NCBI RefSeq assembly: GCF_007827045.1
Contig: NZ_RPFW01000004.1
Location: forward strand, 62,001-126,000
DNA length: 64,000 nucleotides
Reading direction: 5' to 3'
Source: Trebonia kvetii
GTDB taxonomy: Bacteria > Actinomycetota > Actinomycetes > Streptosporangiales > Streptosporangiaceae
Of this stretch, positions 9,342-17,110 are shown in pieces. Below the pieces are notes generated by a model. That model saw only the letters and a program-made list of their open reading frames with translations. It did no database searches and had not been told where the DNA came from. Within the stretch, counting starts at the first letter, position 1. The number at the start of each line of letters is the position of its first letter. The translations under genes and the position numbers were made by a program.

Positions 9342-9962
9342 CTGAGCGCAGCCAAGCGGCTCGTGCTGTGGCGGCACGGCCAGACGACCTGGAACGCCGA
9401 GCACCGCTTCCAGGGCCAGACCGACATACCGCTCGACGAGACGGGCGAGGCGCAGGCCGAATACGCCGCGCGCCGCCTCGCCACCCTCAGACCCGATGCG
9501 ATCTTCGCCTCCGACCTATCCCGCGCGCTGCAGACCGCCGCGCCGCTCGCCCGGCTGACCGGCCTGCCGGTCGCGTCGGACAAGGAGCTGCGCGAGCGGT
9601 CAGGCGGTGACTGGGAGGGCCTGTCGGATCAGGAGATCCGCGAGCGCTACCCGGCCGAGCGCGCCACCTGGAACCCGCCCAACGGCGAGCCGACGGCCGC
9701 CGTCGCCGAGCGCGTGAACCTCGCGCTGAACAGGATCGCCAGCACCCTCGACGACGGGCAGCTCGCGGTCGTGGTCAGCCACGGCGCCGCGCTGCGGCTC
9801 GGCATGGAGCGGCTGCTCGGCCTGCCCGCCCTCAGCGTGAGCGTGCTCGGCCCGCTTGCGAACTGCTCCTGGTCGGTGCTGTCGCTGCAGGGCACCCACT
9901 GGCGGCTGCTCGAGTACAACGCGGGCACCCTGCCGGAACCAGTCATCGGCGACGACCGCTAG
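9342..9962 (+). CDS. Histidine phosphatase (phosphoglycerate mutase family)
   Basis: Phosphohistidine enzyme with the RHG motif (WRHGQTTWN) at the N-terminus, the acid ERSGGDWEG and the second histidine VVSHGAAL. By position it is the counterpart of the mycobacterial glucosyl-3-phosphoglycerate phosphatase gene, but the substrate is not certain. The start is a problem. GTG 9363 leaves only three residues before RHG and has no ribosome-binding site. CTG 9342 has GGGGGAG five bases upstream and restores the usual first strand (KRLVLWRHG), so the CTG start is preferred. Confidence 0.88.
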   Translation: MSAAKRLVLWRHGQTTWNAEHRFQGQTDIPLDETGEAQAEYAARRLATLRPDAIFASDLSRALQTAAPLARLTGLPVASDKELRERSGGDWEGLSDQEIRERYPAERATWNPPNGEPTAAVAERVNLALNRIASTLDDGQLAVVVSHGAALRLGMERLLGLPALSVSVLGPLANCSWSVLSLQGTHWRLLEYNAGTLPEPVIGDDR

Positions 9963-10181
9963 GGCCTCGTCAGCACGCCCGTTCTCCCGCATGGTTGTGG
10001 CAACGATACGGCTACAGGCGCATGGTTGCCGCAACCATGCGCCCAGACCACTCGCAAGGGGGGTGCCGGCCAGGCCTCTTTGCTTAGCAGGCGACCACAT
10101 TTTCATCTTTGCTTAACCGGCGACCACTTCCGCGTCCGATTCGCGGCAAATGTCCCGCCGCCGGTTAAGCAAAGATGAGTG
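9963..10181. repeat. Repeat-rich gap with palindromes
   Basis: There is no gene here. A perfect 27-base palindrome lies at 10017-10043 (arms GGCGCATGGTTGC). A second perfect inverted repeat has 19-base arms at 10104-10122 and 10159-10177 (CATCTTTGCTTAACCGGCG) around a 36-base centre that itself holds a small hairpin (10130-10146). A partial direct copy of the left arm and its flank lies at 10077-10098. The gap lies between two converging genes, so part of it may act as a terminator. Confidence 0.8.
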
Positions 10182-10496
10182 TTACGGGACGCCGGCCCGG
10201 CGGAGCAGCGCGGTGACGGCGGCGGCGCCGATCACCACGACGGGGAACGGGGCGCGGCGCGCCGCGAGCAGCCCGCCGACCAGCACTCCGGCGGGGCGCG
10301 CCCAGCCGGCGAACCCGTGGCCTGCGGTCAGCGCCGAGGTAGCGGCGAGCGCGATGAGCAGCACCGTGGCCGAGTCGGCGAACAACCGCTCCGCCGTTGG
10401 GGGCACAACCATCCGCCCGCGCAGCAGTGGCCCGGCCAGCCGCATCCCGTAGGTCAGCGCGGCAAGCGCCACGATGGCGGTCATGGGCAGCATCAC
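10182..10496 (-). CDS. azlD: AzlD-family branched-chain amino acid exporter small subunit
   Basis: Small integral membrane partner of AzlC. The 104 residues are mostly hydrophobic with about three to four membrane segments and a positively charged C-terminus. Its GTG start (10496) overlaps the azlC stop, with an alternative ATG one codon later, so translation is coupled. The azlC-azlD order and overlap are typical of LIV-E exporter pairs. The substrate is inferred from the family only. Confidence 0.85.
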   Translation of the reverse strand: MMLPMTAIVALAALTYGMRLAGPLLRGRMVVPPTAERLFADSATVLLIALAATSALTAGHGFAGWARPAGVLVGGLLAARRAPFPVVVIGAAAVTALLRRAGVP

Positions 10497-11356
10497 AAGC
10501 CTCCAGCCTGTCCCGCGCGGACCTTTGTTTCGTCCCCGGTGAACTGGTCGTCGTCAGCCTTGACCCGCGGGCCGCGGCGGCCGAAGCGCGAGCCGGCCCG
10601 CCACCCGTCTCGCCGGGCGGCGAGCCCGCCGAGCGCGGCGAGCAGCGGCAGTCCGGCGGGCAGCACCGGGGTGAGCGCGACCGCGATCACCGCGCCGGCG
10701 CCTGCCGCCTTTCTGATCGGCCGGGAGGTCAGGGCGGGCAGCGCGAGCGCGACCACGACGGCGGGGAACGTGGCATCGAGGCCGAACGCGGCGGTGTTCG
10801 TGATCATCGACCCGGCGAGCACGCCGAGCAGCACGGTCGTGTTCCATACCGCGAACAGCACGATGCCGCAGGTCCAGAACGCGAACCGGCGCCTGGCCCG
10901 ACTAGCCTGCCGCAGCGCGAAGGCGACCGACTCGTCGGTGATCAGGTGCGCGCCGACGATTCTGGTCAGCCAGCCGCGAACAGTGCTCCACGCGCCGCGC
11001 GCGCCGTCACCCGCGGCCGGACCGACCACGTCGGCGACCGCCAGGCCGTAGGGGAGCAGTCGGGTGTTCAGCACCGCCCCGGCCGCTACGGCCGCGACCG
11101 GCGACCCGCCCCCAAGCACCACGCCGATCGCCGCGATCTGCGACCCGCCCGCGAAGACGAGCACCGATAGCGCCACCGGGACCCACCACGGCAACCCGCC
11201 GGCGACGGCCGCCGCGCCGAACGAGAGCCCGACGATCCCGTCCGCCAGGGCAACCAGGGCGATGTCGCGGTAGAGCCTGGCATTCTCGGCGTCCGCGACA
11301 TCGCGGGACCGCTCGCGTGGCACTGCCGGCGAGCTTGTTCGCCATAGAGTCCGCAT
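10493..11356 (-). CDS. azlC: AzlC-family branched-chain amino acid exporter large subunit
   Basis: Polytopic membrane protein with the AzlC signature region (LSFGAAAVAGGLPWWVPVAL, then GGSQIAAIGVVLGGG). ATG 11356 is chosen because a promoter TTGACG (11392-11387) with a 17-base spacer and CATTAT (11369-11364) would start transcription at about 11357, making the message leaderless. A GTG at 11323 would give 276 residues. The C-terminus carries an extra basic and polar tail of about 40 residues. It is divergent from an XRE-cupin regulator gene, whose predicted sites overlap this promoter. Confidence 0.87.
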   Translation of the reverse strand: MRTLWRTSSPAVPRERSRDVADAENARLYRDIALVALADGIVGLSFGAAAVAGGLPWWVPVALSVLVFAGGSQIAAIGVVLGGGSPVAAVAAGAVLNTRLLPYGLAVADVVGPAAGDGARGAWSTVRGWLTRIVGAHLITDESVAFALRQASRARRRFAFWTCGIVLFAVWNTTVLLGVLAGSMITNTAAFGLDATFPAVVVALALPALTSRPIRKAAGAGAVIAVALTPVLPAGLPLLAALGGLAARRDGWRAGSRFGRRGPRVKADDDQFTGDETKVRAGQAGGL

Positions 11357-11399
11357 GTTCAATATAATGAACGACAGGCGGACGTTCGTCAAACCGAAC
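11357..11399. promoter_or_regulatory. Paired inverted-repeat operators between azlC and its regulator
   Basis: Two inverted repeats share one architecture, GTTCR-N6-YGAAC: GTTCA-N6-TGAAC at 11357-11372 and GTTCG-N6-CGAAC at 11384-11399, 27 bases centre to centre. The first covers the -10 of azlC (CATTAT, minus) and a perfect TATAAT on the plus strand (11363-11368). The second covers the azlC -35. This is the expected layout for repression of both genes by the adjacent XRE regulator. Confidence 0.65.
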
Positions 11400-11423
11400 A
11401 AAGCGGAGTCTGGAGCGAACCAC

Positions 11424-12023
11424 GTGACCCAGGAAGGCACCGAGGGAAGCCAGGGCCGGGCGGACCCCGGCACGCCGACGGACATCGTCGCGCTGGTCTC
11501 CATGTCGCTGCGCCGCGAGCGTGCCCGCGCCGCAGTGTCGCTCACCGAACTGGCCAGGCGGGCAGGCATCGCCAAGTCGACGCTGTCCCAGCTGGAGAAC
11601 GGCACCGGCAACCCGTCCCTTGAGACCCTGTGGGCTCTCGGCACGGCGCTCGGCGTGCCGCTCAGCCGCCTGATCGACCCGCCGCGGAGCGACATCCGGG
11701 TGATCCGTGCCGACGAGGGCGTGGTCATGCACGCCGAGCGCGACCCGTACGAGGCGGCGATGCTGGCGTCCTGCCCGCCGGGCGCGCGCCGCGACATCTA
11801 CCGGGTCGGCGCGGCGCCCGGCACCGCCCACCTGGCCCGGCCGCATACCGCGGGCACGGTGGAGCACCTGATACTCGGCAGCGGCCGCGTCCTCGCCGGA
11901 CCCGAGGGCGAGGCGGTCGAGCTCGGCCCGGGCGACTACCTGCGCTACCCCGGCGACGTCCCGCACATCTTCCACGCGCTCGAGCCGGACACGGTCGGCA
12001 TCATCGTCATGGAACACGTCTGA
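11424..12023 (+). CDS. XRE-family regulator with C-terminal cupin domain
   Basis: HTH_3 DNA-binding domain near residues 25-85 (LTELARRAGIAKSTLSQLEN) followed by a sensory cupin (about 110-199; PGDYLRYPGDVPHIF). GTG 11424 is preferred, with GGAG 8 bases upstream and 199 residues; an ATG at 11355 would add 23 uncharacteristic residues that overlap the operators. Being divergent from azlCD, it probably controls the exporter and itself. Small-molecule binding by the cupin is an inference from the family. Confidence 0.9.
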   Translation: MTQEGTEGSQGRADPGTPTDIVALVSMSLRRERARAAVSLTELARRAGIAKSTLSQLENGTGNPSLETLWALGTALGVPLSRLIDPPRSDIRVIRADEGVVMHAERDPYEAAMLASCPPGARRDIYRVGAAPGTAHLARPHTAGTVEHLILGSGRVLAGPEGEAVELGPGDYLRYPGDVPHIFHALEPDTVGIIVMEHV

Positions 12024-12040
12024 CTGTCACAACGTCGCAT

Positions 12041-12085
12041 CGCGAACAGCCGGGCAGGCATCGGTTCTCTGCCCGGCTGTTCGCG
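12041..12085. terminator. Bidirectional terminator hairpin
   Basis: A perfect 17-base stem (12041-12057 with 12069-12085, arm CGCGAACAGCCGGGCAG) with an 11-base loop, between the XRE regulator and the converging glycosidase gene. Confidence 0.8.
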
Positions 12086-12131
12086 TAATGCGTTACGCGT
12101 GTCGCCTAATGCGTTCGGCGTGGCGTGCCGG

Positions 12132-13655
12132 TCAGCCCGTCGTGAGCACCACGATCGACTCGGCCGGCACGGTGAGTCCCTTGGCGACCGCCGTGGCGGT
12201 GGTGACGCCGGCCACGGTCCTGGTGTTGGACGAGTTCTGGCCGGCCGCCTTGTAGCTCAGCGTCTTCAGCTTGCCGTGCAGCGAGGAGGCGAACTTGAGG
12301 TGGATGCCCGACTTCGTGTTGGTGTTGATGAGGGCCACCGCGACCTTGCCGTTGCTCACCGACTGGAAGGCGAGCACGTTCGCGTTGTTGGACGTGGAGA
12401 GCGTCCGCAGCTGAGCGCCAGGCTTGGTGAGCGCGGAGACGAGCAGGTAGCCGATGTACGGGGTCTGCGGCACCGGCTTGGCCGCCGAGGTGAACATCCC
12501 CTCGTCCGGCTTGCTGCACTTGGACCCGATGTTGCCGTAGCTGTTCAGCTGCCACCAGTCGACGCTCTCCGCGCCCGCCGCCAGCCAGGACAGGGCGTCA
12601 CCGGCGGCGAACAGGGCGCCGACCGGCGTGCACGGGATGGTCGTGGGCAGGTAGGTCACGCCCGTCTCGCCGACGACCATCTTCGCCGCCGGTGCGAGGG
12701 CGTTGAGCTGCGCCCTGGTCTGCTTGTACACGGGTGCGATCTGGAACAGCGACTTCAGCACCGCCTGAGCGGTCGGGTTCTTGCCGCCCATGTTGCCGCC
12801 GAAGTTGAACGGGTACCAGTGCACGTCGACGAAGCTCAGGTACTTCCTGACCGCGGGAATCACCGTGTTGTTCCACTCGGTGTTGTCGCCGACCGAGGCG
12901 CCGCCGACGTTAGCGCCGAACGCCCACGGCACGCCGAGCTGCGCGCTCGAGCTGACGGCCTTCATCGCGGCCATGAACCGCGGCGCGTGCGCGGCATAGG
13001 AGGTCGCCATCGTCGTCATGCCGGCGTCGAGGCCCTGCACGTTCATCGGGCAGTCCGCGTTGACGCCCTCCTTGTAGCCCTTGAAGTCGGCAGGAGCGGT
13101 GGCGAGCTCGTTGTTGACCTCCCAGCAGCCGTAGTTCTCGTTGCCGATCTCCCACAGCCCGACCTGCTGGCCTGCCTTGGTCTTGGACTGCTTCACCCAG
13201 GCCGCGGCCAGGGCGGGAGTGCCGGAGCCGTAGTTGACCGTCACGAAGCTCTGCGCGTGCAGCGCCCTGGCGTTCTTCGAGAACAGGCCGAAGTACAGGG
13301 CGTCGTGCACGGCGCACTTCGCGCTGTATTCGGCGGGCGCGCTATTGGGCAGGCACCTGCCGATGTCGGTGTTGGTCTTGAAGTTGAAGTAGTCGGCGGT
13401 GACCCCGCCGCCGTAGCGGATCTGGTTGATGCCCGCCTTTTTCATCAGCCCCTGAATGATGGCGCCGCTCGACCCGGTGTAAAGGGCGTCCCATGGTGCG
13501 ATGTTCATGCCCAGTGGCCCGCCGGCGAGCTTCACGCCGACTGCCGCCGGTGCCGTCGTTTGCGCCGAGGCCGGTACTGTAACGGCGGCGAGGAGCGCGA
13601 GTGCGCCCCCGGCCCCCGCGAACAGCATGCGACGTCGGCCGCGCAAAAAGATCAT
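12132..13655 (-). CDS. Secreted glycoside hydrolase, alpha-L-arabinofuranosidase-like
   Basis: The product of 507 residues has a signal peptide (RGRRR, then a hydrophobic run, ending near VPASAQT at residues 27-33). Clan GH-A features are visible: acid/base Glu173 in WEIGNENYG and a probable nucleophile Glu330 in VVGETGV, about 157 residues apart. Both contexts resemble GH51-type arabinofuranosidases and related retaining enzymes. A small beta domain ends the protein (about 415-507). Start ATG 13655 follows AGGAG by 8 bases. It probably acts on plant polysaccharide outside the cell; the exact family is uncertain. Confidence 0.8.
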   Translation of the reverse strand: MIFLRGRRRMLFAGAGGALALLAAVTVPASAQTTAPAAVGVKLAGGPLGMNIAPWDALYTGSSGAIIQGLMKKAGINQIRYGGGVTADYFNFKTNTDIGRCLPNSAPAEYSAKCAVHDALYFGLFSKNARALHAQSFVTVNYGSGTPALAAAWVKQSKTKAGQQVGLWEIGNENYGCWEVNNELATAPADFKGYKEGVNADCPMNVQGLDAGMTTMATSYAAHAPRFMAAMKAVSSSAQLGVPWAFGANVGGASVGDNTEWNNTVIPAVRKYLSFVDVHWYPFNFGGNMGGKNPTAQAVLKSLFQIAPVYKQTRAQLNALAPAAKMVVGETGVTYLPTTIPCTPVGALFAAGDALSWLAAGAESVDWWQLNSYGNIGSKCSKPDEGMFTSAAKPVPQTPYIGYLLVSALTKPGAQLRTLSTSNNANVLAFQSVSNGKVAVALINTNTKSGIHLKFASSLHGKLKTLSYKAAGQNSSNTRTVAGVTTATAVAKGLTVPAESIVVLTTG

Positions 13656-13812
13656 TCTGCTTACTCCTAGTTTCGGTCCTGACCCCGAGGACAGAAATCC
13701 AGCACAGAACGCCAGATCTCTAGGCAAAGCAGGCGGGGAGCCTTACCCTCTTCCACTGGCAATATACAGGGATGATTAGCGGACGTTGATATGGGCCATG
13801 CGATGCGGGAAA

Positions 13813-14460
13813 TTACCTTCGTGCGATCGTTTCCGCGGCGAGCCGCGCCTCTTCGGCGACCAGGTCGGCGTTGATCTGCGCGGCGGCGAATGCCCCGGCC
13901 GCCGCAGCCGCGCCGACCTGCGCGGACAGGTCGGCAACGTTCCCCGCCGCCCACACGCCGGGCACCTCGGTACGCCCGGCGGCGTCGACGGGAATGTGCT
14001 CGCCCATACCCGAGGGATGGACACTGGCGCGCAGGCCGAGACCGCCAAGGAATCCGCCCCGCGCCACCATGCGGGCGCCGACCGCAACCACCGCACGCGG
14101 CACGACGCCGCCGTCGGCGAGCCGCACGCCGGCCAGCCGGTCGCGGTCGATCGCCAGCCCGGTCACCCGGCCGTCGATCACCCGGATGCCGCGCGCGGCC
14201 AGTTGCGCCGCCTGCGCCGCGTCGAGCGCGGTCTCGTTCCCGAAGTACACCACGTCGTCGCTGAGCTGCCGGAACAGCAGCGCCTGATGCACCTACAGCG
14301 GCCCGGTGGCGAGCACGCCGATGGCCCTGTCGCGGACCTCCCAGCCGTGGCAGTACGGGCAGTGCACCACGTCCCTGCGCCACCGCTCGCGCAGCCCCGG
14401 CACGTCGGGCAGCTCATCGACGAGGCCGCTGGCCACGAGCAGCCGCCTGGCGAGCAAACA
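13813..14460 (-). pseudogene. Thioredoxin-reductase-like FAD oxidoreductase, truncated and interrupted
   Basis: One frame encodes the middle and C-terminal parts of a pyridine-nucleotide-disulphide oxidoreductase: HCPYCHGWEVRDRAIGVL, VHQALLFRQLSDDVV, and the FAD-binding end VPGVWAAGNVADLSAQV. An in-frame TAG at 14293-14295 splits it exactly inside a conserved stretch. About the first 95-100 residues (FAD Rossmann GxGxxG) are missing: the homology starts at LLARRLLVASGLV, directly beside the operator of the divergent XRE gene. The upstream deletion plus the stop codon make a functional product unlikely. Confidence 0.8.
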
Positions 14461-14462
14461 AC

Positions 14463-14479
14463 TTTGCCGAAATGGCAAA
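14463..14479. promoter_or_regulatory. Inverted-repeat operator TTTGCC-N5-GGCAAA
   Basis: A perfect inverted repeat, 14463-14468 with 14474-14479, lies immediately before the XRE-cupin start codons and at the truncated edge of the oxidoreductase pseudogene. It is probably the autoregulatory site of the regulator and formerly the shared operator of both genes. Confidence 0.6.
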
Positions 14480-14488
14480 ATGGTGACC

Positions 14489-15085
14489 ATGGAAGAAGAC
14501 GTGAGCCCGACCCTCGCGGCGGTGGGACCGAGGCTGCGGGCCCTGCGGTTGCGGCGCGACATCACCCTGACCGACTTGTCGGCGCAGACCGGAGTCTCGG
14601 TGAGCACGCTGTCCCGGCTCGAGTCCGGCGACCGCAAGCCCACCCTTGAGCTGCTGCTTCCCTTGGCCAGGGCGTACGGAGTCACCCTCGACGAGCTCGT
14701 CGACGCGCCGCCGACCGGCGATCCGCGTGTCCACCTGCGCCCGATGACCAGGCAGGGCATGACGATGATCCCGCTGACGCAGCGGGCAGGCGGCATCCAG
14801 GCCTACAAGCTGATCATTCCCGCCGAAGGCCGGGGCGGGAACAACGACCCCGACCCGCGCACACACGAGGGCTACGAGTGGGTCTACGTGCTCAACGGCC
14901 GGCTCCGCCTCGTGCTCGGCGAGCACGACCTGACGCTCGCGCCCGGCGAGGCGGCCGAGTTCGACACCCGCGTCCCGCACTGGTTCGGCCCCGCCTGCGG
15001 GGAGGCCGTGGAGTTCCTCAGTCTGTTCGGCCGCGAAGGACAGCGCGCCCACCTGCGCGCCCGTCCGAGTGGCACCGCTGCCTGA
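14489..15085 (+). CDS. XRE-family regulator with cupin domain
   Basis: HTH domain at about residues 15-70 (LTDLSAQTGVSVSTLSRLES) and a cupin at about 105-185 (EGYEWVYVLNGRLRLVLGEH, then PHWFGP). ATG 14489 gives 198 residues; ATG 14480 (three residues longer, directly after the inverted repeat) is equally possible. No strong ribosome-binding site is seen, so the message may be leaderless or nearly so. Its likely target, the adjacent oxidoreductase, is broken, so the regulator may now control only itself or distant genes. Confidence 0.9.
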   Translation: MEEDVSPTLAAVGPRLRALRLRRDITLTDLSAQTGVSVSTLSRLESGDRKPTLELLLPLARAYGVTLDELVDAPPTGDPRVHLRPMTRQGMTMIPLTQRAGGIQAYKLIIPAEGRGGNNDPDPRTHEGYEWVYVLNGRLRLVLGEHDLTLAPGEAAEFDTRVPHWFGPACGEAVEFLSLFGREGQRAHLRARPSGTAA

Positions 15086-15100
15086 CCAGATGGCGCGCCT

Positions 15101-15547
15101 ATGCTCGGCACCATGCAGGAGCAGGAGCGCCCGGGTACCGTCGCGGACGTCCACGCGCTGGCCCTGGCCATGCCGTACGTCACCACGGTGGAAGGCTCAC
15201 AGGGCAAGCCGGTCTACCAGGTGGGCGGCAAGTCCTTCATCTTTTTCCGCAACCCGCGCCCCGACGCGACCGACCCGGTAACCGGGAAGCGATACGACGA
15301 CGTCATCGTCTTCTGGGTCGGAAACGAGGCGGACAAGCAGTCCCTCATCGGCGAACCTGGCTCGCCGTTCTTCACCACCGCCCACTTCGATGGTCATCCG
15401 TCGGTCCTGCTCCGCGCCAGGGACCTGCCTGCGCTGACCCGCACCGAACTCGCCGAAGTCATCCAGGACGCCTGGCTGTCCCGTGCCTCCGCCCGCCGCG
15501 CCGCCGACTGGCTGCGGGAACATCCGCAGGCCGGCCAGGCACCGTGA
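15101..15547 (+). CDS. MmcQ/YjbR family protein
   Basis: A 148-residue protein of the MmcQ/YjbR (CyaY-like fold, DUF419) family. Recognisable parts are the N-terminal VHALALAMPYVTTVEGSQGK, the central GKSFIFFRNP, and the C-terminal LTRTELAEVIQDAWLSRAS. ATG 15113 is an alternative start four codons downstream. The family is often described as DNA-binding-like, but its role is not established. It lies 15 bases after the XRE gene. Confidence 0.85.
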   Translation: MLGTMQEQERPGTVADVHALALAMPYVTTVEGSQGKPVYQVGGKSFIFFRNPRPDATDPVTGKRYDDVIVFWVGNEADKQSLIGEPGSPFFTTAHFDGHPSVLLRARDLPALTRTELAEVIQDAWLSRASARRAADWLREHPQAGQAP

Positions 15548-15628
15548 AGGCCGGCCAGTCCAATCGAGAGTCAAAACACCGTAGGACCACGGTGGTGAAG
15601 CCGCGACGAGGCGGCGGATACTGGCGGC

Positions 15629-16996
15629 ATGATCGACAGGAAGATCGCACTCGATACCGCGGCCGGGCACGCCAAGCGCTGGCTGGACAGTCTGGACACC
15701 CGCCAGGTGCCGCCGCAGGCCACCGTCGCCGAGGTCATCAAGGAGCTCGGCACCGAGCTGCCCGACGGGCCGACGCCCGCGCCCGAGGTCGTCGACCTGC
15801 TGGCCACCGCCTGCGAGCCCGGCCTGACCGCGATGCCGTCTGGCCGGTTCTACGGCATGGTCATCGGCGGCGCGCACCCGGCGGCGCTCGCGGCCGACTG
15901 GCTGGTCAGCGCCTGGGACCAGAACTCCGCCATGCGCCAGGTGACACCCGCCCACTCGGCCGTCGAAGACGTAACGAGCGCCTGGCTGCTCGACCTGCTC
16001 GGCCTGCCAGCGGGCAGCGCCGTCGGCTTCGTCACCGGCGCGACGATGTCGATCTTCACCTGCCTCGCCGCCGCCCGCGACGCGGTGCTGCAGCGGGCCG
16101 GCTGGGACGTCGCGACCCGCGGCCTTTCCGGATCCCCGCGCATCCGCGTCCTCGTCGGAGCGCAGCGCCACGACACGGTGGACCTGGCCCTGCGCTACCT
16201 GGGCCTCGGCGCTCCGCAGCCGGTCGCCGCCGACGACCAGGGCCGCATCGACCCCGGTGCCCTGGCCGAGGCGCTGGAACAGGGCCCGCGGGGCATGCCG
16301 GCGATCGTCGTGCTGCAGGCAGGCAACCTGCACTCCGGCGCCTTCGACCCGTTCCCCCGTGCCATCGCAGTCGCCAAGGAGCACGGTGCCTGGGTGCACG
16401 TCGACGGCGCGTTCGGCCTGTTCGCCGCCGCGTCGCCCAAGACACGCCACCTCACGGCCGGCTATGAGCGGGCCGATTCGTGGACCACCGACGCGCACAA
16501 GACGCTCAACGTCCCCTACGACTGCGGCATGGCGATCGTCGCCGACCGTGCCGCGCTGCGCGCCGCGATGAGCATCCGCACCGACTACCTGATGCAGGAC
16601 ACCGAGGGCGACCCCTTCGAGACTGTCCCCGAGATGTCACGGCGCGGCCGCGCGTTCACAGTCTGGGCGGTGCTGCGCGCACTCGGCCGCTCCGGCGTGG
16701 CCGACCTGGTCGACGGCTTCTGCAGGCATGCGGCCGCCTTCGCCGAGGGCATCGCCACCATCGACGGTGCCACCGTCGAGAACGACGTGGTGTTCTCTCA
16801 GGTGTGCGCGAGCTTCGGCTCCGACCAGCGCACGGCGGACGTCACCGCGCGGCTGATGGCCGACGGCACCACCTGGATGACCGGCTCCCGCTGGCGGGGC
16901 AAGGCGGTGCTCCGCGTCTCGGTGAGCAACTGGTCCACCACCGACGACGACGTGGCCCGCAGCCTGGACGCCCTGCGGAAGGCAGCCGCACCCTGA
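15629..16996 (+). CDS. Group II PLP-dependent decarboxylase-like enzyme
   Basis: Fold-type I pyridoxal-phosphate enzyme of the aromatic-amino-acid/glutamate decarboxylase group, 455 residues. The Schiff-base lysine is K291 in TTDAHKTLN, and the cofactor Asp is D259 in VHVDGAF. The GFVTGATMSIFTCLAAAR segment (133-150) contacts the phosphate. Members of this branch include amino acid decarboxylases, tyrosine decarboxylases and aminotransferase-like enzymes, so the substrate is open. The next gene is also a PLP enzyme in the same direction, 114 bases later. Confidence 0.88.
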   Translation: MIDRKIALDTAAGHAKRWLDSLDTRQVPPQATVAEVIKELGTELPDGPTPAPEVVDLLATACEPGLTAMPSGRFYGMVIGGAHPAALAADWLVSAWDQNSAMRQVTPAHSAVEDVTSAWLLDLLGLPAGSAVGFVTGATMSIFTCLAAARDAVLQRAGWDVATRGLSGSPRIRVLVGAQRHDTVDLALRYLGLGAPQPVAADDQGRIDPGALAEALEQGPRGMPAIVVLQAGNLHSGAFDPFPRAIAVAKEHGAWVHVDGAFGLFAAASPKTRHLTAGYERADSWTTDAHKTLNVPYDCGMAIVADRAALRAAMSIRTDYLMQDTEGDPFETVPEMSRRGRAFTVWAVLRALGRSGVADLVDGFCRHAAAFAEGIATIDGATVENDVVFSQVCASFGSDQRTADVTARLMADGTTWMTGSRWRGKAVLRVSVSNWSTTDDDVARSLDALRKAAAP

Positions 16997-17015
16997 TGCC
17001 TCGACTCACGAACAG

Positions 17016-17034
17016 GATCATCCCGAACGGTTGC
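17016..17034 (+). repeat. Copy of dispersed intergenic motif GATCATCCCGAACGGTTGC
   Basis: Found 20 bases after the decarboxylase stop. An 18/19 copy occurs at 21486-21504, and shorter forms occur at 57967-57981 and within the hairpin at 36731-36773. All are just outside coding regions. Confidence 0.6.
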
Positions 17035-17110
17035 GGCTCTCCGCCCGGCCCGGCCCGCAGTCACGCCACCGCCCGGACGGCGTGACAACCACTAACGAAG
17101 GGACGCAGAG

